From Paraburkholderia sp. CNPSo 3272 (GTDB lineage Bacteria; Pseudomonadota; Gammaproteobacteria; Burkholderiales; Burkholderiaceae), in the NCBI RefSeq assembly GCF_024206495.1, contig NZ_JAMBPQ010000044.1:1-60888 (forward strand): 60,888 nucleotides of DNA. The letters run 5' to 3'. Below the pieces are notes generated by a model. It did no database searches, had not been told where the DNA came from, and was given only the letters and a program-made list of their open reading frames with translations. Numbering within the stretch: position 1 is the first letter of the stretch; each line of letters begins with the position of its first letter. A program made the translations under genes and the position numbers. Below are positions 27,144 through 36,992 of this stretch, one piece after another.

Positions 27144-28079
27144 GTGGGCGTCAACTTCGATTTGAATGACTTGCAGGCGTTTAGAGCAGTGGTCGAGCTC
27201 GGAAGCTTCCGCAAGGCCGCCGAGGCGGTGAGTATCTCGCAGCCGGCTTTGAGTCGGCGGATCGACAAGCTCGAGGAAGCGCTCGGCGTACGCCTGTTCG
27301 AGCGCACCACGCGCAGCGTCACGCTCACCACTGTCGGCCGCGTGTTCGCGCGCAGCGCCGAACAGCTGCTCGATGATCTCGATGTCGCGTTGCTCGGCAT
27401 CCGCGATGTTTCTTCGAGCAGATTGGGTCACGTCACCGTCGCCTGCGTACCTTCGGTGGCCTACTACTTTTTGCCGGTCGCTATTGCGAGCTATCATCGC
27501 CGCTTTCCCCGCATTCGGGTCAAGTTGCTGGATGTGAGCGCCAACGAGGTGCTTTCCGCCGTCATCAGCGGAGAGGCTGATTTCGGGGTGAGCTTTGTGG
27601 GCAGCCAGGAGTCCGAAGTCGAGTTTAAAGTGCTGCTGCAGGAGCGCTTCGTTGCCGCCTGCCGTCGTGATCATCCGCTTGCCAGCAAGAAGCGCGTGAC
27701 ATGGAACGAGCTCTATGAGCATGAGTATGTTTCGGTGGACAAGACTTCCGGCAACCGGCTATTGCTCGATCAGGCGCTGTCGGCGGTGGCGCCGCGCTTG
27801 CCGAGTGTCTGCGAGACGCGCCATGTCACGACTATGCTGGGTTTGGTCGAAGCGGGCCTCGGTGTCGCGGCGGTGCCGTCGATGGCGATGCCCGGGAACA
27901 ATCATCCCATCCTCACGAGTGTGCCGCTCGTCGAACCGGTGGTAAAGCGGCGCGTTGGAATCGTAAGACGCAGAGGACGCCCGCTCACACCGGCCGCGCA
28001 GGAGTTTCACAAAACGATTGTCGAAATGAAGCGAGGCGGCGCCGCGAGCACCGATGCCTCGGGAACTGCGCGCTCCTGA
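27144..28079 (+). CDS. LysR-type transcriptional regulator
   Basis: 311 residues. The N-terminal winged helix (FRKAAEAVSISQPALSRRID, then ALGVRLFERTTR) is followed by a periplasmic-binding-like effector domain from about residue 90. GTG 27144 follows GCGGAGAG; the ATG at 27066 is in frame but upstream of the normal LysR start. It sits between a divergent DUF1275 gene and convergent genes for a binding protein and an MFS transporter, so it may control DUF1275, the transport genes or both. LysR proteins usually bind T-N11-A sites near their own promoter; none was assigned with confidence. Confidence 0.9.
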   Translation: MGVNFDLNDLQAFRAVVELGSFRKAAEAVSISQPALSRRIDKLEEALGVRLFERTTRSVTLTTVGRVFARSAEQLLDDLDVALLGIRDVSSSRLGHVTVACVPSVAYYFLPVAIASYHRRFPRIRVKLLDVSANEVLSAVISGEADFGVSFVGSQESEVEFKVLLQERFVAACRRDHPLASKKRVTWNELYEHEYVSVDKTSGNRLLLDQALSAVAPRLPSVCETRHVTTMLGLVEAGLGVAAVPSMAMPGNNHPILTSVPLVEPVVKRRVGIVRRRGRPLTPAAQEFHKTIVEMKRGGAASTDASGTARS

Positions 28080-28123
28080 AAAAGCAGCCACGCAGGAAAC
28101 CGCATTGTGATGCAAGGCTTGCG

Positions 28124-28906
28124 TCAACGAGCCGGGACGGAATCGAGCCCGGTCGATTGCACTTCTGCTTGTACGCCAGGTGAAGCGAGATAGTCGAGGA
28201 GAGCTTTCGCTTCCTTCGGGTGCTGTGCGCTGACGGGAATGCCAGCGGCGAAACGCGTGACCGACTGCAGGGACTCGGGAATCTTACCGACGAAGGTCGC
28301 CCCCTTGACGGGCAACAACTCGCTCACCTGCTGGAAGCCGATTTCGTAGTCTCTGTTCGCCACTACCGAGGCTACTGGAATGCGCGGGATCATCTTTGCC
28401 TTCGACTTGACCTGATCCTCGATACCGAGCTTATTGAATAGCTCCCGCTCAATATAAACACCGCTCGCGCTGTCCGAGTAGGCGATCGACTTCGCATGCA
28501 GCAGCGTCTGCCGCAGGCCGTCTGCCGAGCTGATATCGGGTTTCGTCGCTCCTTCACGCACGACCATGCCGATTCGCGAATCGGCCAGCTCGACCCGCGA
28601 TCCGGGGATGACTTTGCCTTCCTTGATCAGTTCGTCAAGTGCATAACCCACCATGATGACAGCGTCCGCAGGTTCACCCCGCGCGAGCCTGTTGGGAATT
28701 GCTTCTGGCGATTTGCCCATCGACGGACCCAGCGCGGTGTCGAGCGAGTTGCCTGTCCCGGATGCGAACTTTGGACCGAGTAGCTTGTACGCCGCGGTAA
28801 AACCGCCCGAGCTCATGACGTGCAGGTCGGCGGCCTGCACGTTCGCCCCGGCAGCCGAGGTTGCGACGATCACGGCCGCGCACAGTTTCAGAAACCAGTT
28901 TTTCAT
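28124..28906 (-). CDS. Periplasmic substrate-binding protein, ModA-like
   Basis: 260 residues with a signal peptide ending near VQAADL. The mature sequence resembles the ModA/extracellular solute-binding type II group (LHVMSSGGFTAAYK, GEPADAVIM, IAYSDSASGVYIERELFNKLG, then ALLDYLASPGVQ). ModA binds molybdate or other oxyanions, but this branch often stands apart from molybdate permeases. No ABC permease or ATPase gene is present; the upstream neighbour on the same strand, 52 bases away, is an MFS transporter. Start 28906 gives a complete signal peptide. Confidence 0.85.
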   Translation of the reverse strand: MKNWFLKLCAAVIVATSAAGANVQAADLHVMSSGGFTAAYKLLGPKFASGTGNSLDTALGPSMGKSPEAIPNRLARGEPADAVIMVGYALDELIKEGKVIPGSRVELADSRIGMVVREGATKPDISSADGLRQTLLHAKSIAYSDSASGVYIERELFNKLGIEDQVKSKAKMIPRIPVASVVANRDYEIGFQQVSELLPVKGATFVGKIPESLQSVTRFAAGIPVSAQHPKEAKALLDYLASPGVQAEVQSTGLDSVPAR

Positions 28907-28958
28907 GATCAGAGTCGTTCAGATAGCCGGTAATAGACGCTTTGCAATGAAATGCGCA

Positions 28959-30257
28959 TTAGTGCGCGGGAGTCAACGTTGCCGCGCGCCGCCGATAGAG
29001 CGCGAACGTCGCGAAAAGCGCACAAGCTGCGGCGAAGCTCATCCAGTAACCTGGTGCGGCCTTGTCGTCGGTCATGTGAATGAGCGCAGTCGAAATCGCT
29101 GGCGTGAAACCCCCGAAAACTGCCGTCGCCAGGCTATAGGCGAGCGAGAAGCCCGCAACCCGTACTTGCGCCGGCATCACTTCAGTGAGTGCAACGATCA
29201 TCGCGCCGTTATAGATGCCGTACATGAACGAGAGCCAGAGAAGAGCGAGCAGCATGTTAAGGAAGCTCGGCGCATGCGCGAGCAGCGACAGTGCGGGATA
29301 TGCGGTTGCGATGGCGAGCATCGTCATCCCGACCAGGAGCGGCCTGCGGCCGATTTTATCTGAGAGGGCTCCCCCGATCGGAAGCCAGACGAAGTTCGAG
29401 ATGGCGACACACAGCGTCACGAGCAAACTATCGGCGGTGCTCAGGTGCAGGACCGTCTTGCCGAAAGTCGGCGCGTACACCGTGATGAGATAGAAGCTCG
29501 CGGTGGTCATAGCCACCAGCATCATGCCAGCGATTACGACCGTCCAGTTCTGGACCAGTGTGCGGAACACTTCGCTCATCGTGGGGCGATGCTGGCGCGC
29601 CTTGAACTCCTGCGTTTCTTCGAGGTTGCGCCGCAGCATAAAAATGAACGGCACGATCATACAGCCGACGAGGAAGGGGACTCGCCATCCCCAGGCGGCA
29701 ATAGCGGTGGCGGTGAGCGACTGGTTGAGCGCGAAGCCCAGGCCCGCCGCCACGACGATTGCTACCTGCTGGCTGGCGGACTGCCAGCTCGTGAAGAAGC
29801 CCTTGCGGCCGGGCGTGGCCATCTCGGCGAGGTACACCGACACGCCTCCCAGTTCAGCGCCGGCCGAGAAGCCCTGCAGCAGCCGTCCAACTAGCACCAG
29901 TGCGGGTGCCAGAAGGCCGATCGTCGCGTAGCCCGGTACGAACGCGATCAGGATCGTGCCGCTCGCCATGATGGAAAGCGTGACGATGAGGCCCTTGCGA
30001 CGGCCGACGTCGTCGATGTACGCGCCGAGCACGATCGCGCCCAGCGGGCGCATTAGAAAACCGGCGCCGAAGACCGCGAACGTCATCATCAGCGAGGCAA
30101 ATTCGCTCGATGCCGGAAAGAAGACGCTCGCGATTTGCGTCGCGTAGAAGCCGAACAAAAAGAAGTCAAATTGCTCCAGGAAATTCCCGGCCGTCACGCG
30201 GAAAACCGCCGCAGCCTTTGAGTGTCCCGGCGAAAGGGTAGAGGGCGAGGGGTGCAT
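28959..30257 (-). CDS. MFS transporter, metabolite:H+ symporter (MHS) type
   Basis: 432 residues with 12 predicted transmembrane segments. MHS-family marks are NFLEQFDFFLFGFYA in segment 1, DDVGRRKGL in the first cytoplasmic loop and GRLLQGFSAGAELGGV in segment 4. Members carry citrate, tricarballylate, alpha-ketoglutarate or related organic acids with protons. ATG 30257 follows AGGAGACAC; the in-frame 30380 start is unsupported. It lies upstream of the binding-protein gene and probably shares its transcript, with the LysR protein a likely regulator. Confidence 0.88.
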   Translation of the reverse strand: MHPSPSTLSPGHSKAAAVFRVTAGNFLEQFDFFLFGFYATQIASVFFPASSEFASLMMTFAVFGAGFLMRPLGAIVLGAYIDDVGRRKGLIVTLSIMASGTILIAFVPGYATIGLLAPALVLVGRLLQGFSAGAELGGVSVYLAEMATPGRKGFFTSWQSASQQVAIVVAAGLGFALNQSLTATAIAAWGWRVPFLVGCMIVPFIFMLRRNLEETQEFKARQHRPTMSEVFRTLVQNWTVVIAGMMLVAMTTASFYLITVYAPTFGKTVLHLSTADSLLVTLCVAISNFVWLPIGGALSDKIGRRPLLVGMTMLAIATAYPALSLLAHAPSFLNMLLALLWLSFMYGIYNGAMIVALTEVMPAQVRVAGFSLAYSLATAVFGGFTPAISTALIHMTDDKAAPGYWMSFAAACALFATFALYRRRAATLTPAH

Positions 30258-30566
30258 CAATGTGTCTCCTGAAATCCCGAAAAATGCGGCGCTGCGCTTT
30301 TGTCTTTCGGGAATATTGGCCCCTGACCGATAAAACGATAAGTGCAATCTTTTGAACGATTGATGTTTTTTAGTTATCAATCGAGGTTTCGCTCGGCTGC
30401 GCCGGTGTTACCTGTGCACGAGTAGCGACCGGCCGCGCCTTCAGATTTCAGCGGGGACGCGAAGACACAGGTCACCAGTCTGCACGGCCTGAGGGCCAGG
30501 GCCTGCGGACTGCGGATGGCGTCGCGGTGATCGGGTAGATTTTAGCGGTGGTCCCGCAACCCGGCA
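30258..30566. other. Intergenic region upstream of the MFS operon
   Basis: Holds the presumed promoter of the MFS/binding-protein operon; an A/T-rich stretch around 30325-30385 is the likeliest site. No gene or RNA is recognised in the remainder. Confidence 0.5.
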
Positions 30567-30986
30567 CTAGCCCATGTTGCTAGCAAATGCTCGGGTGGGC
30601 GGTAGGCGCAGGTCGCCGCCAAATCCGGGCTTGCTCCGGGCGTACTCCACGGCACTGACACTGCAGCCCGGTTCGATCTCGCACCAGAATTCCTGATGGC
30701 TGGCATCGAGACGGCGGGCTGCGAGATAGCGGTGCAGATGACTGGCGACCCAGAACTGGCAACCGTCGAAGAAGACCTTCATTGCCGGGCGCGCGCTGCG
30801 CATTGCACCGCAGCGGATAGCGTTCGTCGCTTCCATCAGCCTGTCGTCGTCTAGAGCCTTCTCGCTCAGCGTGAGCAATCGAGCGTCGATACGCAGCTGC
30901 AAAAACTTGAGGTAGTCACAGCCGAGCACGCCGGGAGGAAGCCTCGTTGATGAGCCGCCGCGCGCTCGCTTATCGTCGGAATTCAT
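30567..30986 (-). CDS. ParB-like N-terminal domain protein
   Basis: 139 residues. The central part (MKVFFDGCQFWVASHLHRYLAA, ending EIEPGCSVSAVEYARS) follows the pattern of ParB/sulfiredoxin-type domains, in which a VxxDG-x-YWxxxGxHR core is followed by a short helix. The classic Asp/Gly before the HR pair is replaced by SHLHR, so catalytic ability is uncertain. There is no DNA-binding helix or partner parA gene, so plasmid partition is unlikely. Similar stand-alone ParB-like proteins occur in many soil proteobacteria. Confidence 0.65.
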   Translation of the reverse strand: MNSDDKRARGGSSTRLPPGVLGCDYLKFLQLRIDARLLTLSEKALDDDRLMEATNAIRCGAMRSARPAMKVFFDGCQFWVASHLHRYLAARRLDASHQEFWCEIEPGCSVSAVEYARSKPGFGGDLRLPPTRAFASNMG

Positions 30987-31045
30987 GCAGGAATGCTAAT
31001 GGAGTCGCGCGCGCAAAGCGTATTATTTCGGCTGTCTGCTCACGG

Positions 31046-31300
31046 TTAATCGCCAGCCATCAGATGTCGGATTACGAGCGCCGGGTCAGCAATGTCCAGG
31101 ATCAGCCTGCGAAGGATCCGCCTGCGCATGTGTTCCTCGTCGAGTATCCACGGCTCGCCCTTCTCACTGAGATAACGCGCGAGGGCGTCCTGATTGTCCT
31201 CGCCTGCGGGGAGGTCCAGGCGCGCGGCAAGTAATCCCGCCACCACGTCGTCGATTTCGACGGTCAGCGGTTTCGAGTCGATGCAAAGTTCAAGCTTCAT
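31046..31300 (-). CDS. Hypothetical small protein downstream of groEL
   Basis: 84 residues, acidic and soluble (MKLELCIDSKPLTVEIDD at the start). It has a mixed beta/helix pattern and an Arg-rich patch (MRRRILRRLILD). No family recognised. ATG 31300 has GGTGA upstream; the in-frame start at 31336 adds 12 residues. It follows groEL on the same strand after 108 bases, so it may be read from the heat-shock transcript. Confidence 0.6.
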   Translation of the reverse strand: MKLELCIDSKPLTVEIDDVVAGLLAARLDLPAGEDNQDALARYLSEKGEPWILDEEHMRRRILRRLILDIADPALVIRHLMAGD

Positions 31301-31408
31301 GGTGATCACCGCAAAAAGCGGCGCCGCGTGACGCAAACAGCCTGCGGCGCCGAAGGAATTGCACCGGCCGGGCTGGTGGGCCGGTGCACGGCAGCAGGGC
31401 GGACCTCC

Positions 31409-33031
<1,623 letters not shown>

Positions 33032-33106
33032 GTTCTTGCTCCGGGTAGTAGTCGTTGACTCGCCACGTCGCGAACGGCCGGTTCGGCGTTCGCGACCGGG
33101 ATGAGA

Positions 33107-33424
33107 TCAGGCTGCCTTGCGGGCCGCGCCCGCGTCGGCCTCGAGGACGCCCATGACGTCTTCCTCGCGCATGACGAGCAGTTCCTCACCATCGACCTTG
33201 ACGGTCTGGCCTGCGTACTTTCCGAAGAGAACCTGGTCACCCACTTTCAGTTGGAGCGCGCGTAGCGTTCCGTCCTGCAGCAGCCGGCCACTGCCGGTTG
33301 CGACGACTTCGCCTTGTTCCGGTTTTTCTGCCGCTGAGTCGGGAATCACGATGCCCGAGGCCGTCGTCCGCTGCGTTTCGATTCGCTTGACGATAACCCG
33401 GTCGTAGAGGGGACGAATCTGCAT
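33107..33424 (-). CDS. groES: Co-chaperonin GroES
   Basis: 105-residue lid of the chaperonin. It starts MQIRPLYDRVIVKRI, has the mobile loop region ETQRTTASGIVIPD and ends with a conserved MREEDVMGVLE. The tail ADAGAARKAA is longer than usual. ATG 33424 has AGGAG six bases upstream; ATG 33430 overlaps that site and is less likely. It is the first gene of the groES-groEL operon, about 100 bases downstream of the heat-shock promoter at 33533-33561. Confidence 0.96.
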   Translation of the reverse strand: MQIRPLYDRVIVKRIETQRTTASGIVIPDSAAEKPEQGEVVATGSGRLLQDGTLRALQLKVGDQVLFGKYAGQTVKVDGEELLVMREEDVMGVLEADAGAARKAA

Positions 33425-33532
33425 TTCCATCTCCTGAGCGATTAAAGGATCACCAATAAGGGAATCCGGCTGCGAGGCGCCGCGGCGCGCAGAGCGCTGC
33501 GGTGCAGCCGTGCCAATGTCTGGCGGAAAGCG

Positions 33533-33561
33533 AAATAGAGGCGCCGCATTCAAGGTTCAAG
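33533..33561 (-). promoter_or_regulatory. Sigma-32 type promoter of groES-groEL
   Basis: Read on the minus strand: CTTGAAC (33561-33555), a 16-base spacer, CTATTT (33538-33533). The -35 differs from the consensus only in the last base, and the -10 equals that of both Hsp20 promoters. The leader is about 100 bases. A weaker second match, TTTGAAA, lies near 33594-33600. Confidence 0.7.
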
Positions 33562-33594
33562 AGGCGGCGCGAATCGCAAATGTAACGAAATATT

Positions 33595-34239
33595 TCAAAG
33601 AGGCAGCAGGATACGGCGGACGGTCCCGAGACGGTAGACCGTACGTGCGAGAGCGCGCTTGCGCGAACTGCGCGGCTGCGGCGTCACAGGGCAGGGCGGC
33701 TGCCGACCGCCGTCCGCATCCAGGGTGTCGTCGGCTTCGTCAAGCGCCCGCCACACGCCACCCTTCACCGGTCGGAAGAGCCACCGCAGGTAGCCGCGTC
33801 TCGCGGCCAGTCGCATCAGGCCATCGCGATCATTCGCACCGTCAATCAGTGCTTCGTCGCGCGGCAGGTCGTTTCCGTAGTCGCCAAAGGCCTGACGGCA
33901 GGCGAGCGCTTCGGCAGCGCCGGCGCCGATCGCATTGCAGCCGCGCCGCTCGATGCGCTCGACCTCCCAGGCACCGAACCGCCAGGCCGCGTCGAGCAGC
34001 ATGGCGTCGACGGCTTCGACGCTCTGCCAGGGCGTATCGATCTGGATGGCGGTGCCGGGGACTGGCCGCGCCGGTATCTCCACGCCGGGCAGCACGAGCG
34101 GCGTTGCGCGCCGGAAACCGTGCCAGTGGAGAATCGCGATGAGCGGCGTATTAGCCTGCGCAGGGGCGCTGACAGTGACCGCGAAGAGCGGCAGGCGCAC
34201 GCTTTCGGCCTGTTCCCGAAGCCTGTCGAATAGGTCCAT
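33595..34239 (-). CDS. Conserved hypothetical protein between groES and Hsp20
   Basis: 214 residues, soluble, no recognised family. The first 150 residues are balanced and protein-like (MDLFDRLREQAESVRLPLFA at the start); the last 35 are basic (RSSRKRALARTVYRLG). ATG 34239 follows AGGAGGC, a strong site; the in-frame 34455 start has none. The gene is divergent from the Hsp20 gene and upstream of groES on the same strand, ending about 35 bases before the groES -35 element. Confidence 0.7.
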   Translation of the reverse strand: MDLFDRLREQAESVRLPLFAVTVSAPAQANTPLIAILHWHGFRRATPLVLPGVEIPARPVPGTAIQIDTPWQSVEAVDAMLLDAAWRFGAWEVERIERRGCNAIGAGAAEALACRQAFGDYGNDLPRDEALIDGANDRDGLMRLAARRGYLRWLFRPVKGGVWRALDEADDTLDADGGRQPPCPVTPQPRSSRKRALARTVYRLGTVRRILLPL

Positions 34240-34269
34240 GAAGCCTCCTGTGGCATGTCGCAAGGACCA

Positions 34270-34298
34270 CTTGAAATTTCCGTTCCATGGGCTATTTG
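34270..34298 (+). promoter_or_regulatory. Sigma-32 type promoter of the third Hsp20
   Basis: CTTGAAA (34270-34276), 15-base spacer, CTATTTG (34292-34298). The stretch TTGAAATTTCCGTTCC is identical to the promoter at 15565. The leader to ATG 34331 is only about 25 bases. Confidence 0.8.
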
Positions 34299-34330
34299 TT
34301 ATGCATCGCCAGAACATGGAGGAGGATACG

Positions 34331-34894
34331 ATGAGCCCTGATCCGAGAAGGTGGAATCCCTTCAAGTTCCTTCGAGCAGCTTCCCGCAAGTCCGATGCGC
34401 AAGGCCGGGAAAGCACGTCCGAGAGCGAAAACGAACGTGCCTCGACGCCCGACATCGCGCGACTGTTTACACGCGAACCATGGCGCGCAATGGAGGAATT
34501 TTTTCTTGACCCGTTTGCGGGCCGTGGCGCGTTCGACCGGTGGTTTGGCGACTTCAGTTCGTCGCGTTTCCAGCCGCGTATCGACGTTGTCGACGAAGGA
34601 CCGGTGCTGCGTGTGACTGCCGAGCTGCCCGGAATGGAGCGCGAAGACGTGAAAGTGAGCGTCGAGGACGGCGCGATCGTGCTCCGAGGTGAGAAGAAGC
34701 AGGACGTGCACAGTGAGGAGAACGGCTGCTACCGGCTGGAGCGTGCCCACGGACGCTTCGTGCGCACGATTCCGATGCCGGAATACGCCGATCCCGGACG
34801 CGCTCTGGCGAAGTTCGACAATGGCGTTCTCACGTTGACCATTCCGAAACTGGAACCAGCGCCGTCCGCGCACCGGACGATCGATATCGGCTAG
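34331..34894 (+). CDS. Small heat-shock protein, Hsp20 type (third copy)
   Basis: 187 residues, longer than most Hsp20s because of an N-terminal arm of about 75 residues rich in Ser, Glu and Arg, then AMEEFFLDPF. The alpha-crystallin domain (FQPRIDVVDEGPVLRVTAEL to KFDNGVLTLTIPK) is complete, and the tail TIDIG supplies the I-x-I anchor. GGAGGA before ATG 34331 supports this start; ATG 34316 is in frame and overlaps that site. It has its own sigma-32-type promoter and is followed by tRNA-Lys on the same strand after 45 bases. Confidence 0.93.
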   Translation: MSPDPRRWNPFKFLRAASRKSDAQGRESTSESENERASTPDIARLFTREPWRAMEEFFLDPFAGRGAFDRWFGDFSSSRFQPRIDVVDEGPVLRVTAELPGMEREDVKVSVEDGAIVLRGEKKQDVHSEENGCYRLERAHGRFVRTIPMPEYADPGRALAKFDNGVLTLTIPKLEPAPSAHRTIDIG

Positions 34895-34939
34895 GGCAAG
34901 CCCGCGAAAGCGCTGTGACGGCGAGGGTAAAAGTCGACC

Positions 34940-35015
34940 GGGTCGTTAGCTCAGCTGGTAGAGCAGCGGACTTTTAATCCGTTGGTCACTGGTTCGAATC
35001 CAGTACGGCCCACCA
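34940..35015 (+). tRNA. tRNA-Lys (TTT anticodon)
   Basis: 76 bases with encoded CCA. The acceptor stem GGGTCGT pairs with ACGGCCC through one G-U. The D arm contains AGCTCAGCTGGTAGAGC, the anticodon loop is CTTTTAA (anticodon TTT) and the T loop is TTCGAAT. A tyrosine-integrase remnant starts 172 bases downstream on the same strand, so the 3' end is the probable attachment site of an old island. Confidence 0.96.
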
Positions 35016-35186
35016 TTCGCTGTTCCATAGAACTCCAGCGTATTCCGATGGAGTAGCCATGCCTTTACTGGGTGGGCGTCTCAGGCCGTCGGCTGTTCCG
35101 CTGTTTGCTGGCTTGGCCCGTTGACTTCCCCTGGTTGGTGGGGGTAGTTTTGGGGGTATGCCGCCGTCTTCGGCAGGAGATCCCCA

Positions 35187-35880
35187 ATGCCCCTCTCCGA
35201 TACTGCGATCCGTAGCGCCCGGCCAGGCGGTAAGCCCGTCAAGCGCTCTGATGGTGACGGACTCGATCTTCTCCTGATGCCGAGCGGTTCCCGTCTGTGG
35301 CGGTTGAAGTACCGCTTTGCTGTCAAGGAAAAGCTGCTCGCGCTCGGCACCTACCCAACCGTGACGTTGAAGGACGCGCGTGACCGGCGCGAAGAGGCAC
35401 GAAAGAAACTCGCGGCGGGATACGATCCGGGCGAAGCGAGGAAGGCGCAGAAGAGGGCGGAAAAAGACCAGGCGACGAACAGCTTTGAAGTCGTGTCGCG
35501 CGAGTGGTTCCAGTTGACGAAAGGGAAGTGGGAAGCGGAATACGCTAAGTTGATCATGCATCGACTGGAGCGGGACGTGTTTCCCCCCTCGCCAAACGCC
35601 CGATCAATGAGATTACCGCAGTCGAACTACGGACTGCATTGAGGAGAATCGAGAAACGCGGTGCCGTCGACACAGCCCATCGGTCATTGCAGAAATGCGG
35701 ACAGATTTTCCGGTATGCAGTTGTGACCGGACGGGCATACCGTGACCCTACGACGGATCTTCGCGAGGCGCTCAGGCCGGCGCCCAAGCAACACTATGCC
35801 TCGATAAAGGACCCCAAGGAAGTCGGTGCGCTTGCACGCACGATCCGCGAGTACCAAGGGAGCTTTCGAAACGAAATGCG
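35187..35880 (+). pseudogene. Tyrosine integrase (P4-like) remnant next to tRNA-Lys
   Basis: Starts intact: MPLSDTAIRSARPGGKPVKR is the N-terminal arm-binding domain (DUF4102) of tRNA-targeting integrases. The frame breaks in a six-C run at about 35583-35588 and resumes as LAKRPINEI and RRIEKRGAVDTAHRSLQK, the core-binding domain. It is cut off near 35875, where the sequence passes into the 3' end of a glycine-zipper gene on the other strand. The catalytic domain with its R-H-R-Y residues is missing, so it cannot recombine DNA. Confidence 0.88.
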
Positions 35881-36449
35881 CGCGGCGGGGGCGTGTCGTA
35901 GGCCGGCGGAGGTGGCGCATTGTAAGCCGGCCGAGGTGGCGGTGCTTCGTCGCGAGTCTGAGATACAGCGGCGGCGCCCGGGACTGGCACACACTCGCCA
36001 TTTGCGTACATGCATTGAATGTACGCCTGGTCATAGCGAGTTTGAAGGCTGGTGGCGGCGCGCTGTGCTATGCCGGCGCCAATCATGCTGCCACCGAGCA
36101 AGCCCATACCTGCACCGATTGCCGCGCCACGGCGGCCGTTGAACGCGGCCCCGGCGGCGGCACCAAGCGTGGTGCCGACGGCTGTACCGCCGAGCGCGCT
36201 GCTTCCTGAGGCCGATTGAGTGTTGGCGCCGCCTGTCTGCCCGGAAGCGAATTGCTGGCACATCGCGTCATGGCTGCGGAATTGTTCGAACGATTTGCCG
36301 GTGCCGGGCAGCGCCATTACTGTGGGGGCCATCGGCGTGGCAGCGCAACCGGCGAGCGCGACGATACCGGTTGCGATAGTCATGGCAACTACCACGAATA
36401 AGCCCCGTTTCGCGCTCGGAATCAGGGAAATCAAATTGTTCCTGGTCAT
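35772..36449 (-). CDS. Glycine-zipper lipoprotein (copy B) with chimeric C-terminus
   Basis: 225-residue reading frame. A signal peptide with lipobox (VALAGC) puts Cys34 at the outer membrane. A glycine zipper follows (TTLGAAAGAAFNGRRGAAIGAG, split by one residue class), then a Pro/Tyr-rich stretch (PPPRPAYNAPPPPAYD). After about residue 190 the sequence is the antisense reading of the integrase remnant, so the natural 3' end is lost. Its start lies one base after the stop of the gene at 36451, so the two are probably one operon. Glycine-zipper lipoproteins often support the envelope. Function here is unknown, and the added tail may affect it. Confidence 0.75.
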   Translation of the reverse strand: MTRNNLISLIPSAKRGLFVVVAMTIATGIVALAGCAATPMAPTVMALPGTGKSFEQFRSHDAMCQQFASGQTGGANTQSASGSSALGGTAVGTTLGAAAGAAFNGRRGAAIGAGMGLLGGSMIGAGIAQRAATSLQTRYDQAYIQCMYANGECVPVPGAAAVSQTRDEAPPPRPAYNAPPPPAYDTPPPRAFRFESSLGTRGSCVQAHRLPWGPLSRHSVAWAPA

Positions 36450-36450
36450 G

Positions 36451-36780
36451 TCATTTCGTCCCGGCCGGTTTCGCTGGCACCTCTACCCAACCGCTCGAAC
36501 ATTCCTTGACGTATGGGTAGTATTTCGTCGTCGCTGGGCAATACCACCACGAGCCCACCGCCGGACTTTCCTGGGTCTTTTCAACATACGCGGTCCTCGG
36601 CGATGGCTGGATCGATTGGACGAAGACGGGGGATGGCGCTGCGTAGAATATCGGCGCGGGCGCGATCATGACCGGAGGCGGCACTGCTACCGCTACCCCG
36701 ATGCGCGTATGCGCTTGCGCACTGCCACACAAGCATGCGGCTATAGTTGCCAAAAAATGTATAACTATCCTCAATCGCAC
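36451..36780 (-). CDS. Exported small protein with WWYCP motif
   Basis: About 109 residues with a signal peptide (VIHFLATIAACLCGSAQA). The middle is Pro/Ala/Val-rich, and the C-terminus has GSWWYCPATTKYYPYVKEC followed by GWVEVPA. This aromatic/Cys tail is shared by many small exported Burkholderiales proteins of unknown function. GTG 36780 with AGGGA upstream is preferred because it puts the signal peptide at the N-terminus; GTG 36828 is in frame. Copy A of the duplication lacks this gene. Its stop overlaps the start region of the glycine-zipper gene. Confidence 0.65.
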   Translation of the reverse strand: MRLRIVIHFLATIAACLCGSAQAHTRIGVAVAVPPPVMIAPAPIFYAAPSPVFVQSIQPSPRTAYVEKTQESPAVGSWWYCPATTKYYPYVKECSSGWVEVPAKPAGTK

Positions 36781-36992
36781 AGCAGTGTCCCTATTCAATG
36801 AAGCGGGTATAGACGCGATCCGGCGCACAACGGCTGGCGATTCCAGACAGGAACGCGAAGGATCACTAACTTACCGACGTACCGATGCAGCTGACGGAAG
36901 CACAGTTTTGTTCGACGTCCTACACCGACGTCGCGTTACGCAAGACGTGACGAGAGTGGAGAGGTTTGCCTATAGCGCGCTTCGACGTCCAA

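Noticed and set aside
33588..33600. Alternative groES promoter with TTTGAAA
   Set aside because: The following -10 is poor; the CTTGAAC/CTATTT pair at 33533-33561 fits better.
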